Source of the DNA: a virus
DNA length: 64,000 nucleotides
Reading direction: 5' to 3' (one strand)
IMG/VR virus record: IMGVR_UViG_3300046694_000136
Span: 170,504 to 234,503 of that record
A program made the position numbers and the translations under genes. Below, piece after piece: positions 39,109-47,719 of this stretch. A model generated the notes under the pieces. That model searched no databases, was not told where the DNA came from, and was given only the letters and a program-made list of their open reading frames with translations. Every line of letters starts with the position of its first letter. The stretch's first letter is position 1.

Positions 39109-39717
39109 ATGGCTGGGATTATTCCACTTGAAACACTGTTCCTGAACAAGTTTGTTGAAGTTAACCAAGAACGTTATAAAGACGATCCGGTTATGCTTCC
39201 CCTATTCCAGAACTTGGAAGTGGGTGACATCAATATTACCGATCTGGTTCCCGGAGTAGCCGAGCCTCAAGTCGCTACGGTCTCTTCCGACAACCGCAAT
39301 TTCCGAGGTATCCAGCAACGTTGGTTACCCGCCTTCTTGGCTAAGCCTGACCCATTCACTCTGAAGAACCCAAGTACTCCATTGGCCAGCATTGATGAAC
39401 TGGCTGACCAGGTAGATGCAGGGGTTTACGGTTACCTGAGTGAGGGTGAGGTATTGCCGGGAATGGTACTGCCTAGCACGACTATTCCAGACACCATGGA
39501 AGTCAACGCTAAGGCCACGTTCCAGAGTAACTTCGGTTACGCTATCGGGGATGACGAACTGACTGTCACTTCTGGTGTACTGTCTGTGGCGATGAACGTC
39601 TATACCCGCGGTTCTATTCCCTTTACTGTGGCTAAGGGCGGCGTGATGACGATTCCACCGACCAACTACAAACAGTTGGCTCATCCGGAAGACAAGTTCC
39701 CGTATACCGTTCCATGA
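39109..39717 (+). CDS. Unknown protein, 202 aa
   Basis: AGGAGG at 39097-39102 gives an unusually strong ribosome site. The protein is beta-rich with many Pro and Val residues (VLPGMVLPSTTIPDTMEV, VTSGVLSVAMNVYTRGS) and resembles a small structural or binding protein. No family recognised. It lies alone between two hairpins. Confidence 0.6.
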   Translation: MAGIIPLETLFLNKFVEVNQERYKDDPVMLPLFQNLEVGDINITDLVPGVAEPQVATVSSDNRNFRGIQQRWLPAFLAKPDPFTLKNPSTPLASIDELADQVDAGVYGYLSEGEVLPGMVLPSTTIPDTMEVNAKATFQSNFGYAIGDDELTVTSGVLSVAMNVYTRGSIPFTVAKGGVMTIPPTNYKQLAHPEDKFPYTVP

Positions 39718-39732
39718 TTCCACATTTGACCG

Positions 39733-39759
39733 CTATCTGGGGCATTACGCCCCAGATAG
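39733..39759 (+). terminator. Hairpin terminator
   Basis: CTATCTGGGGC pairs perfectly with GCCCCAGATAG around ATTAC, an 11-bp stem. No T-run follows directly. Confidence 0.72.
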
Positions 39760-39803
39760 TAGGTTATCTATGCAACTGCGTTAATGTTAGGGCTACTTCA
39801 AAT

Positions 39804-39822
39804 CTATATTACTTAGGTGAAT
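39804..39822 (+). promoter_or_regulatory. Early-type phage promoter motif
   Basis: CTATATTACTTAGGTGAAT, 74 bases before ATG 39896, the longest leader of the set. Confidence 0.75.
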
Positions 39823-39895
39823 ACGCTTTGGTATTTAATAACTAACCAGAGTATCTTTTGCAATTAAGTTTGGTTTCTACCAAAGGGTGACGAAC

Positions 39896-40465
39896 ATGCA
39901 AGCCATTTTACCAGATTTTCAGGAGTGTCGGATTAAGAAGGATCGCTTTGACAACATCCATTCGGACATTACCCCTATCGATGTTGCTGAAACCCTCATG
40001 TCTTTCAGTGAGGACTTTGTAGCTAAGTTCAAGCAGGTCAACCTCCCTACCGAGTTGCTGGTAGAGTTTGCACACGCTATCGAACACCTCGACAACATTC
40101 TGGAGATGAACAACTTTCCTAAGGATCGGTTGATCACTACTCCTGACGTTGTCAACTTCGGTGAGCAAGCTATTGCGGCGCTGTCCTCCAACCGAGAAGT
40201 CGGTAAGGGCGTAGCGGTGAGCGATGCGGTTCTGACTAACGTTCAGGACTTCTTCGACATGAAGTACGTTAAAACGATCCACATGGTTCTGGAGAAATTC
40301 AAGATCAAGGGGATCAGCTTCGTTATGGACGGTATCTCTACTTTTGTAGGGTTGACCTACCAGACGAACCACACTCGTTTCGGCATTCTGTCGTATCGGG
40401 TGTTTGACGAGAAGGACGGTAACCCAGGACTGCACATTCCTTTCCTGATTAACCGCTTGTTGTAA
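39896..40465 (+). CDS. Unknown protein, 189 aa
   Basis: First gene of its unit. Helical and acidic in the first two thirds, with a beta-rich end (GISFVMDGISTFVGLTYQTN). ATG 39896 has AAAGGG upstream; an in-frame GTG at 39887 sits at the ribosome site itself. No family recognised. Confidence 0.6.
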   Translation: MQAILPDFQECRIKKDRFDNIHSDITPIDVAETLMSFSEDFVAKFKQVNLPTELLVEFAHAIEHLDNILEMNNFPKDRLITTPDVVNFGEQAIAALSSNREVGKGVAVSDAVLTNVQDFFDMKYVKTIHMVLEKFKIKGISFVMDGISTFVGLTYQTNHTRFGILSYRVFDEKDGNPGLHIPFLINRLL

Positions 40466-40513
40466 ATGGTAACGTTGTAACTTTGTTTGTTTAATTACAT
40501 AAGGATTGTAACG

Positions 40514-41257
40514 ATGACTGTACCGGAAAACGTAGAAAAACAAGAATCGACCGCTCAGCAGGTGAACGTGCCTATGGAGATACAGTTGAGTGACGAGGAC
40601 CTCATCAGGAAGTACTCGTACCCGAACAATCCTCCGATGCTTGGGTCCGTTCAGTACGAGGCTTACAGCGCGGCACTGGAACGGGCTCGTTTGCGGAATG
40701 TTGAGCTTAACCGTAAGACGAGCGAGAAGGACCTGGAAGACGTCTTGTCTGCTAACAGCGGTATTGACGCGGGTGAGCGGCTAAAGCTTGCCCTAGCGAT
40801 CCGTATGCAGCTCAAGAAGAACAAACGTCGTAGTCGGTTCATGTTCTGGTCCGGCTGGTTGTTCTTTCTTTCGTTGCTCAGTGGCTTGGGGTACATGGGC
40901 TACGTTTATGCCATGAACAACATCCATGGCGAGCGTTACACCGTTCCGTACACCTGCAAGTTCCAGTACGGTGACAGTGAACTGGAAGGTCATCGATTCC
41001 TGAGTTTCCCGGTGAAGACTCTCAGTGGGTGGCGCTGGACTCCACCATGGGCAGTCGTTGATGAAAAGGTAGAGATCGTGCTGAAAGGCGATCCTATTAT
41101 TTTCGTGGGGGTCAACGAGAAAGGCAAGACGTGGCGCAAAGAGTTCGGTAAAGGTGAATTCGGGGTAGCTATTCTTCCTATCTCTCCAACTTACTGGGTT
41201 ATCGGTAAGAACTCCAAAGAAACAACGGTCATCCAACACGCTGATTTTTGCAAGTAG
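40514..41257 (+). CDS. Membrane-anchored protein with external beta domain, 247 aa
   Basis: An acidic then basic cytoplasmic part of about 107 residues, one transmembrane segment at about 108-132 (FWSGWLFFLSLLSGLGYMGY), and a beta-rich C-terminal domain probably in the periplasm (YTCKFQYGDSELEG ... ADFCK, two cysteines). AAGGA 40501-40505 precedes ATG 40514. No family recognised. Confidence 0.65.
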   Translation: MTVPENVEKQESTAQQVNVPMEIQLSDEDLIRKYSYPNNPPMLGSVQYEAYSAALERARLRNVELNRKTSEKDLEDVLSANSGIDAGERLKLALAIRMQLKKNKRRSRFMFWSGWLFFLSLLSGLGYMGYVYAMNNIHGERYTVPYTCKFQYGDSELEGHRFLSFPVKTLSGWRWTPPWAVVDEKVEIVLKGDPIIFVGVNEKGKTWRKEFGKGEFGVAILPISPTYWVIGKNSKETTVIQHADFCK

Positions 41258-41282
41258 CACCTGAAGCATTGGGGATAACAAC

Positions 41283-41903
41283 ATGTTGAAATTAGGTTAT
41301 GCCGCAACCGCGCAAGACCTGTCATCGCACATGGCTCGTGGAGTGCGGATCGACAAAATAACAGGGATGCCGCCTAACGCTTATAAACAAGCTATGGCAT
41401 TGCGTTCGCCTGATCACGTAACGCGACCAAGCTGGATCACCCTTCGGCCAGGACTGTCCTCGCCAATGAAGTTCTATGGAGTAATCCATGGTGGTGCAGG
41501 TATTCTGGTCTGCATGTCCGACCGTCACCAAAGTCGTTACTACTGGCTAAGTGAAGGAAAACGGGAAACAGTGCTTATTGATAGTCCTAGTCATGACATC
41601 ACTCAAGCGATCGACACTCTGTTTCGTGGTCTGCTGGTTGATGATAGTAATCCGTTTCGCGTTTTCTACCGCAGTGTAGTGCACTTGATTCTAACACATT
41701 TCGTGGGACTACGTGTCCCTCAATTCTTTACGGTCGAAGGACTCTTCAAGCGAATAGGGCCATCGTTTATTGCCCAGATCGAGTGGCGTCCTGAAGATCC
41801 AACGGAACTCTGTATCTCGAGTACCATGGATCGAAAGCTCCTCCGTAAAGTTTCACTTCTGTCTCATCCTATTGCCGAGGTGCACAAACAATGCCATCGG
41901 TAA
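41283..41903 (+). CDS. Unknown protein, member of a four-gene paralog family, 206 aa
   Basis: The middle segment (SRYYWLSEGKRETVLID, then a helix DITQAIDTLFRGLL and a following FRVFYRSVV) has the strand-helix-strand order of the genes at 41913, 42705 and 46920 (e.g. QTYFAVCKENSGYYFIICQ). Membership is less clear than for the other three. No known function. Confidence 0.52.
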   Translation: MLKLGYAATAQDLSSHMARGVRIDKITGMPPNAYKQAMALRSPDHVTRPSWITLRPGLSSPMKFYGVIHGGAGILVCMSDRHQSRYYWLSEGKRETVLIDSPSHDITQAIDTLFRGLLVDDSNPFRVFYRSVVHLILTHFVGLRVPQFFTVEGLFKRIGPSFIAQIEWRPEDPTELCISSTMDRKLLRKVSLLSHPIAEVHKQCHR

Positions 41904-41912
41904 GGAGTTATT

Positions 41913-42662
41913 ATGTCTATTGTTCAGTCTCCGCGTTTAGCGATCCAATCCGTAACAGTACGTAAGCGGTCTCTTGCTGTAGTCCCCACTCCTGCTCCTA
42001 TCCCAAAGGTGGAGTTTGAGGTGGAGCTTGATTACACCGCTTTGTCTTTGGGTAAAGAGTTCCACAACACGCTCAATACCGAGCTGGGGTTGATGGGTTC
42101 TTTTGTTGGTAGTGATGTACGGCGTTACTTGGCTATTGATGTCTCCAATGCTCGACCGACTCATCGGGCAAACAAGACCAACTTGATGGTGCCTTTCGAG
42201 GATCCCATCATTATGTACACCGTTCTGAAAGCGGTGGACCGCAACTTACGCATTGCTGTAATCGGAACCACCAATCAGACCTACTTCGCGGTTTGCAAGG
42301 AAAACTCCGGGTACTACTTCATCATCTGCCAAAGCTCGGTGGATCTGAAGGAGTCGGTGGTTAACCTGTACGCCAACAGCTTGAATAAAGGTTCGTCGGT
42401 ATTTAACCGTACCGTAGACCCTATCCCTGGATTGTTCGCAGGATTGTTTGCTTCGCTTAAAGAAGAGTTGTTAATCACCCAGTTCACCGTAAAGACGTTT
42501 GGTGATACGCCGGTGAGTGTTCGTGTTTACATTGATAGCAAGAACCCAAAGAACAACATGATCAGTGTCAGTGGTTGGGTTCATGATTTGGATTTGGATA
42601 CCTATCCGTCCGATCAGATTCACAGGGGTTATTTCGGTCGTCCCCAAATCAAGGCCGAATGA
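41913..42662 (+). CDS. Unknown protein, paralog of 42705 and 46920, 249 aa
   Basis: A central block (TNQTYFAVCKENSGYYF, then SVVNLYANSLNKGSSVF) aligns with the next gene (EKRTYFTLLPGPKQFGFF, AVLNLISNNLAKGKDTF), and the C-terminus (WVHDLDLDTYPSDQIHRGY) with that of the gene at 46920 (CWHIDLDQFPNRHISRGY). N-terminal region is variable and Pro/Arg-rich. No family recognised; the fold seems conserved while the ends diverge. Confidence 0.6.
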   Translation: MSIVQSPRLAIQSVTVRKRSLAVVPTPAPIPKVEFEVELDYTALSLGKEFHNTLNTELGLMGSFVGSDVRRYLAIDVSNARPTHRANKTNLMVPFEDPIIMYTVLKAVDRNLRIAVIGTTNQTYFAVCKENSGYYFIICQSSVDLKESVVNLYANSLNKGSSVFNRTVDPIPGLFAGLFASLKEELLITQFTVKTFGDTPVSVRVYIDSKNPKNNMISVSGWVHDLDLDTYPSDQIHRGYFGRPQIKAE

Positions 42663-42704
42663 AACGTAATAATCAACAACACCTTAACTAGAAAGGAACT
42701 CAGG

Positions 42705-43667
42705 ATGAATAACGTTAATGTTGCTGCTAAGGCCGCTGAAGCTGTCGATACCCCGACCCTCAGTGTTGTCAAGAAAGATCAACTGTTCCGGCTGGTCAGT
42801 GAGCTGAATCACGATGACTTCAAAGCTGCGGGGGCAACAGAGCAGGAGCTGTCCCGTAAGCAGGAGCGTATGGTGGCGTTCGACGCCGGCAACGCTAAGC
42901 TGGTATTCGGCAACAAGAACAAAGGCAAGATTCGCGACATCCTGATTGAAGGCCAGATCCTGGGTAGCGCGTCGCTGGTGAGTTCTGAGCTGGATTACAA
43001 GATCCTGCTGGTGTTCACCGAGAAACGCACTTACTTCACTCTGCTGCCGGGTCCAAAGCAGTTCGGATTCTTCGTACCGGCTGCTTCCAAGAACGCGCGT
43101 GAAGCCGTTCTGAACCTGATCAGCAACAACCTGGCCAAGGGCAAAGATACTTTCGAGAAGACCGCCACCCGCCTCTACCCGGACGCTCTGTTCCTGTGGG
43201 AGTTGGTACTGGCTGTTTGCCCGGAAGACACTGCTCTGGAACTGAAGCTGGCCAACGGCGTTCGTGGTGAAGTGTCCAAGGCTGATGGCAAGCTGTTCAT
43301 CTTCCGTGATGACCGCTCGAAGTCTGCACTGACCATCGGCGGCTATCGTTATGACTTCAACTTCAAGGACTATCCGGGTAACTATCTGGATGCGTTCAAG
43401 CGGGTGAAAGTCAACCAAGGCAAGATCAACCACAAGTTGAACGTACTGACGATGGACCTGGGTGCTCAGCTCAAGCCTAAGCAGAAGTCTCGCGCTGAAA
43501 AGAACGCCAAGCTGGACGGCGCTGTAACTCTACCGGGTGTCCTGACTCACGGTACTCTCCCTTTCAACCCTGATGCTCCTGTGCAGGAAGTGAAAGAGAA
43601 ACCGGTCAAGGAAAAGAAGGTGGCCGAGAAGAAAGCTCCTGCCAAAGAAGGCAAGAAAAAGAAGTAA
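42705..43667 (+). CDS. Lys-tailed member of the same paralog family, 320 aa
   Basis: Shares the central strand-helix block and a YDFNFKDYPGNYLDAFKR end with its upstream neighbour. A 35-residue C-terminal tail is nearly all Lys, Glu, Ala and Val (KEKKVAEKKAPAKEGKKKK), a possible nucleic-acid or membrane contact. Codons are more G/C-ending than in its paralogs, suggesting high expression. Strong ribosome site (AAAGGAAC). Closed by a terminator. Function unknown. Confidence 0.62.
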   Translation: MNNVNVAAKAAEAVDTPTLSVVKKDQLFRLVSELNHDDFKAAGATEQELSRKQERMVAFDAGNAKLVFGNKNKGKIRDILIEGQILGSASLVSSELDYKILLVFTEKRTYFTLLPGPKQFGFFVPAASKNAREAVLNLISNNLAKGKDTFEKTATRLYPDALFLWELVLAVCPEDTALELKLANGVRGEVSKADGKLFIFRDDRSKSALTIGGYRYDFNFKDYPGNYLDAFKRVKVNQGKINHKLNVLTMDLGAQLKPKQKSRAEKNAKLDGAVTLPGVLTHGTLPFNPDAPVQEVKEKPVKEKKVAEKKAPAKEGKKKK

Positions 43668-43684
43668 GTTGTAGTGGGTAATAG

Positions 43685-43727
43685 CCTAAGCGGGTAATTC
43701 CGCTTAGGTTTCCTTTTCTTTATTTTT
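43685..43727 (+). terminator. Intrinsic terminator
   Basis: CCTAAGCGG pairs perfectly with CCGCTTAGG (43700-43708) around GTAATT, followed by TTTCCTTTTCTTTATTTTT. Confidence 0.9.
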
Positions 43728-43737
43728 GGAATCGAAC

Positions 43738-44415
43738 ATGAACCAAGTAATTAACGAACTCCCAGAACTCGAAGGCGACCTGATCGAAATCCTGGGACGT
43801 CCCAATTTCCAATGTGCTGCTCTGGCCAATGCACTGCGCTTGAAGGGGCAGGATATCCCGTTCAAGTCTGAACGCGAACAAGCGGCCGTACTGCACTTCA
43901 CTCTGAACCACTTCCTGAAAGACAAAGAAAACTGGCGCCGCCTGTGTCAGGAAGATCTGGGTCGTGGTTTCCAGCAACACAACGGCCGCATGGCTTTCGG
44001 TAACGTCGAGCACGTTGGTACTGCTTGCAGTCTCATCGGCGTGACTGTGATGGGTCAGGAATCCGAGACCTTCAAGTACGAAGCCTTCAATGTCAAAGCC
44101 ATCTTCAAGCAGCCGTATGTCCTGGAAGAGGGTATCTTCTTCTTGGACGACACTCACGCAGCACGCGCCATCGTCAAGAACATGAAGGCCGGCGAAGAGT
44201 TCGATACCTCCAAACTTCCTGAAGGCTGGATGAACTACGACCAGTACCTTGCGAAGCTGGAAGAGCAATACCGTAAACCGGGTGCACTCAATCAGGTAGC
44301 CACGTATCCGGAAACCGTCTACCAGCGTGATGCTGAAGACAAGTTGGTGATGGTAGACGGTTGCCCTGTTGTCTTGCACAACAAAGGTGACGCTATCGAA
44401 TCACCAAAGGACTGA
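43738..44415 (+). CDS. Unknown protein, 225 aa
   Basis: ATG 43738 follows GGAATC. A helical N-terminal half (LRLKGQDIPFKSEREQAAV) and mixed C-terminal half with G/C-ending codon preference like the preceding gene. No motif or family recognised. It lies alone between two terminators with no copy of the early motif, so it probably depends on read-through of the first. Confidence 0.6.
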   Translation: MNQVINELPELEGDLIEILGRPNFQCAALANALRLKGQDIPFKSEREQAAVLHFTLNHFLKDKENWRRLCQEDLGRGFQQHNGRMAFGNVEHVGTACSLIGVTVMGQESETFKYEAFNVKAIFKQPYVLEEGIFFLDDTHAARAIVKNMKAGEEFDTSKLPEGWMNYDQYLAKLEEQYRKPGALNQVATYPETVYQRDAEDKLVMVDGCPVVLHNKGDAIESPKD

Positions 44416-44423
44416 TGACTGCT

Positions 44424-44463
44424 AATAAGGTAGGGGGTAACACCTCTACCTTATTTTTTGTTT
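44424..44463 (+). terminator. Intrinsic terminator
   Basis: AATAAGGTAG pairs with CTACCTTATT (44446-44455) with three further inner pairs, followed by TTTTGTTTC. Confidence 0.88.
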
Positions 44464-44479
44464 CTATATCTTTTTGAAC

Positions 44480-44498
44480 CTACATTATTAGTACGTAT
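44480..44498 (+). promoter_or_regulatory. Early-type phage promoter motif
   Basis: CTACATTATTAGTACGTAT, 40 bases before ATG 44538 and directly behind a terminator. Confidence 0.72.
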
Positions 44499-44537
44499 AG
44501 CCATCCGGTTATCGCAATCCATTAAAAGGAATACCTC

Positions 44538-45479
44538 ATGAAACTTCGTAACTGGCTCCCTACCAAATACCTGACTGAAGATAATCCAGTCATCGGCTTA
44601 AGCTTTGAAGTCGGTTTCCGTCGCTTGCTGGTAATGGTGGGTGAAACCATTATTTTCTCGATGTCGAACATGGTCCGCGGTGACGTTGACAGCGAAGTCT
44701 TCAACTGCATCCCTGCTTGGATGTACCGTTCGCACATGGCTGATGCAATGCTTGCGAATAAACATCAACAGATGGGCGGCGGGTTTCGTCGAACGGGAGC
44801 CGATACATTGGAGGTTCGCTGTGCGCACACTCCCATGGCCAGGAGCCACTTTTCGAAGGACGGGATACTTCAATTTACCGGACGACAGGAGTATTCGGAA
44901 TACAACATAGTGGACAATGATGTACAGGGGGTTTATAGGGATCTGATCTCTTTACGCCGTATGCGTAAGTTGCGCAATGAGCCCTACGTCTACGGGGAGA
45001 TCGCTCACCCTCGTCAGCTTACCAACTATGAGATCTATCGACTGTCAGGTTCTATGCCGAACGTCGGTACAGTAGGTCACATGGATTACGGTCGTCGCAA
45101 CCTACCTCTCTACTTGACTAAAGCAATGTACGAGAAACAAATGCGGGACGCTGGTATTGAAGTAGACGCTATGGCGGAACCACATCACACTATTCGCAAA
45201 CTGCGGAATAACGGACATAACGGGGTCCCTCGTGAACCTATCGGCCACTCTTCTCTGACTGCCATGTGCAGGAACTACAAGTTGACCGATTTGCACGGTG
45301 GCCGGGGAACGGTCGTATCAGTAAAACCTCCTAGACCCCACCTACCCGTTTGGCCTGGAATACATGCCCTCGCTGCTCAGTTAAATGATCCACGTAGACG
45401 AGTACTCCGTCGAGCAGAAGCTTATTTGGCCAACGAGTACTACTACACTGGCGAAGGCATGTTACCTAAGGGCCTGTAA
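44538..45479 (+). CDS. Unknown Arg/His-rich protein, 313 aa
   Basis: A basic protein rich in Arg, His, Met and Tyr, without low-complexity repeats. Early beta strands (FEVGFRRLLVMVGETIIF) precede a helical, basic middle and a C-terminal Arg-rich helix (DPRRRVLRRAEAYLANEY). Its net charge would suit nucleic-acid contact, but no DNA-binding motif is recognisable. AAAAGGAAT precedes ATG 44538. Only gene between promoter and terminator. Confidence 0.6.
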   Translation: MKLRNWLPTKYLTEDNPVIGLSFEVGFRRLLVMVGETIIFSMSNMVRGDVDSEVFNCIPAWMYRSHMADAMLANKHQQMGGGFRRTGADTLEVRCAHTPMARSHFSKDGILQFTGRQEYSEYNIVDNDVQGVYRDLISLRRMRKLRNEPYVYGEIAHPRQLTNYEIYRLSGSMPNVGTVGHMDYGRRNLPLYLTKAMYEKQMRDAGIEVDAMAEPHHTIRKLRNNGHNGVPREPIGHSSLTAMCRNYKLTDLHGGRGTVVSVKPPRPHLPVWPGIHALAAQLNDPRRRVLRRAEAYLANEYYYTGEGMLPKGL

Positions 45480-45491
45480 GAACTTGTAAGG

Positions 45492-45523
45492 ACCTAGGGT
45501 GTAATGCCCTAGGTTTATTTATT
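45492..45523 (+). terminator. Intrinsic terminator
   Basis: ACCTAGGG pairs with CCCTAGGT (45507-45514) around TGTAATG, followed by TTATTTATTTGG. Confidence 0.82.
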
Positions 45524-45543
45524 TGGATCAGTGGATTAGTACC

Positions 45544-46023
45544 ATGGAAATTAAGCAAGTCAAGCGAATAGATTTGACCAAGGAGCAAAAGGGTGTTGTA
45601 CAAGAACTCATGCTCGATCTGTGGGGGATTGAAGAACCTTTCCTGAGCCACATTCCCGAGCAGTATGGCGGATTGGAGTACATGCTCATTTCCTGCTTCA
45701 ACAGACTCGACGATATTCTCTTAGGGTATGTTGACGGGGAACTGATTGGCTTCTTGGGTAATCAAGTTGACCACCATAACGAAGTAGAGAAGTTGGTCAT
45801 TAAAGAAGAACATCGTGGTAAGGGGTATGGTCGTTGTTTGATCCATGCCTTTAAGTTGATGGTAGAAAAACCCATGTTTGTACTTATTGCCCCCGGTAAT
45901 GTTAACGCGTCCAAGTTCTACCGAGCGGTAGGGTTCAACGTGGAAGACAAAACACATAGCACTCCGTCGGGGATAGAACATTATCAATTAGGTGTATTGG
46001 AAGGAGTATTGGTAGATGCCTGA
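45544..46023 (+). CDS. GNAT-family N-acetyltransferase (second copy type)
   Basis: A 159-residue GNAT enzyme. Motif A reads EEHRGKGYGRCLIHA, a canonical R-x-x-G-x-G acetyl-CoA loop after the VEKLVIK strand; motif B is GNVNASKFYRAVGFNVED. The N-terminal 70 residues hold the family's beta1-alpha1-alpha2 region. It is not closely similar to the GNAT at 28440, so it was probably acquired separately. The acceptor is unknown. Its last eight bases overlap the next start. Confidence 0.88.
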   Translation: MEIKQVKRIDLTKEQKGVVQELMLDLWGIEEPFLSHIPEQYGGLEYMLISCFNRLDDILLGYVDGELIGFLGNQVDHHNEVEKLVIKEEHRGKGYGRCLIHAFKLMVEKPMFVLIAPGNVNASKFYRAVGFNVEDKTHSTPSGIEHYQLGVLEGVLVDA

Positions 46024-46462
46024 ATTATCAGAAGAAGAGTTAGAAGCTCAAGCGCTAGACCGTCTGCTCCGGAACATCCCTTTCTTTCGTGAAGCGTTCA
46101 AGATCGTCAACATAGCGACTGACTTGGACGAAGTAGCCGAGCGGATCAGTCGGGAATATGCGTTCCCTACTAGTGCTAACACGTTGGCGACTATCTTGGG
46201 GATCCACACTCCTCATTTGATCTCTCACGTAGCGCAGTGGGATGCTTACTGCAACTACTGCATTAAGGCTATGGGTAACTTCTACATCCCGTTTGTAGAC
46301 GACGGTACAGTAGACGTGATCTTCCGTGGGGAACCGACCGGTTACGTCCAGATCCTTAGCAGTAAAGTCTATCCGTCTGGAAGAACTATGAAGCGTATTC
46401 TGCCTGAAGACGTTGTCAGAGCATTCAAGGTACAAGCCAACGCTTGCCCTTCCCTCCATTAA
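46016..46462 (+). CDS. Unknown protein, 148 aa
   Basis: A helical, acidic N-terminal half (MPELSEEELEAQALDRLLRN) followed by a beta-rich C-terminal third (GTVDVIFRGEPTGYVQIL). GGAG lies upstream within the preceding gene. Overlaps its upstream neighbour, so the two are coupled. No family recognised. Confidence 0.58.
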   Translation: MPELSEEELEAQALDRLLRNIPFFREAFKIVNIATDLDEVAERISREYAFPTSANTLATILGIHTPHLISHVAQWDAYCNYCIKAMGNFYIPFVDDGTVDVIFRGEPTGYVQILSSKVYPSGRTMKRILPEDVVRAFKVQANACPSLH

Positions 46463-46482
46463 TTTATTGTTCGGTACTTACT

Positions 46483-46914
46483 ATGTCTAATTTGAAGCCG
46501 GGTATGGAAGCCTTTATTACTTCCAATCCATATGCAAGCAACATCAACAAAGCAGTAAAGCTGGTGCAGTGGGTTCCTCCTAACGAAAGTTACGGTAACG
46601 ATGCTGTAAAATTCGCTGGCGGGGAATGTGGTGGCTGGGTAGTTCGTCCGGTTAACACTAAGGTCATGCTCTGCACCGTAGGTGGGAATATGGTGATGAT
46701 CTCCAACGTTGCCTTCATTCGGGAGAACGAGCTGGTAGAAACTCCTTTGTTCGAATCGAATGAAGTAGAGCTCACCGCTGAACAACTTGCAGACATGCAG
46801 GTGTATCTGCTGGATGACGACGCGTTCGATAACTTCACTAAGCAATTAGAGGACAACCCGATGTCCGAGAACAAAACCCTGAACGAACTCCTTTCCCGTC
46901 CTAAACCTTGGTGA
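46483..46914 (+). CDS. Unknown small beta-barrel-like protein, 143 aa
   Basis: The opening NLKPGMEAFITSNPYA and the GGWVVRP strand parallel the gene at 28960. An acidic helical C-terminus follows. The ribosome site before ATG 46483 is weak. No family recognised. Confidence 0.52.
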   Translation: MSNLKPGMEAFITSNPYASNINKAVKLVQWVPPNESYGNDAVKFAGGECGGWVVRPVNTKVMLCTVGGNMVMISNVAFIRENELVETPLFESNEVELTAEQLADMQVYLLDDDAFDNFTKQLEDNPMSENKTLNELLSRPKPW

Positions 46915-46919
46915 TTGTT

Positions 46920-47717
46920 ATGCCAGCTCGCGAATCTCGTAAAACAGAAAAACCTGTCGGTCACTACAAGGGTGACAACCGTTCTATCGATTCCACCAAA
47001 CCACTGGGTCCGTTTACTCCGGTGGTGGTTGAGAACTTGAACCAACTCAAGATCACTCACCAGTTCGAACTGGGCGAAGACACCCCTTCTGATCTTGCCA
47101 ACAGTCTTCATGAACGCTTCCGTCGGATCAGTCGGGCTAGTCTGAATACAGCTGGTGAGCGCCGTATTGTGGTTGATCTGGCTACAGGTGAACCTCAGGA
47201 CTCGATCACTGGCGAACACCACGGCTTGATACCTCTGGAAGGCCACGTAACGCTCTATACGGTGATTGAAGACGCTGTAGACCCTACCCTATTCCGATTG
47301 GTCATCATCGGTACACGGAAGGCTACGACGTACGTATTCATTAAAGAGGATACGGCCTTTACTGTTGAGTTCGAACAGTCCTCCGAGTCAACCATTGAAG
47401 CAGTTGCCAATCTGTACGGCACTTGCTTGGATAAAGGCGTGGAGCAGTTCAAGATCGTTATGGAGGCTCTTGACAGTCTGTTCTACAAGCTGTTCTTTGT
47501 AGCGGTAGAGAACCCTTGTCAGATCGACTTCAAAGTCTGGCACAGTAAAGGCGTGGAAGTTAACCTCCGGCTGTATCTGTACCCCGCTGAGCCCAACCGG
47601 AATATTCTGAGCGGTAACGGTTATTGTTGGCACATTGATTTGGACCAGTTCCCTAACCGTCACATCTCTCGCGGCTACAGTCTCCGTCAGTGGGAGCATA
47701 ACAGAAAAAGAGGTTAG
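46920..47717 (+). CDS. Unknown protein, paralog of 41913 and 42705, 265 aa
   Basis: The N-terminal 60 residues are basic and variable. The core (KATTYVFIKEDTAFTVEF, then AVANLYGTCLDKGVEQF) and the end (CWHIDLDQFPNRHISRGY) match the 41913 protein block for block. A basic tail ends NRKRG. It lies 3.2 kb from its relatives, beyond a further promoter, so the duplication is dispersed rather than tandem. Function unknown. Ribosome site weak. Confidence 0.58.
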   Translation: MPARESRKTEKPVGHYKGDNRSIDSTKPLGPFTPVVVENLNQLKITHQFELGEDTPSDLANSLHERFRRISRASLNTAGERRIVVDLATGEPQDSITGEHHGLIPLEGHVTLYTVIEDAVDPTLFRLVIIGTRKATTYVFIKEDTAFTVEFEQSSESTIEAVANLYGTCLDKGVEQFKIVMEALDSLFYKLFFVAVENPCQIDFKVWHSKGVEVNLRLYLYPAEPNRNILSGNGYCWHIDLDQFPNRHISRGYSLRQWEHNRKRG

Positions 47718-47719
47718 TC

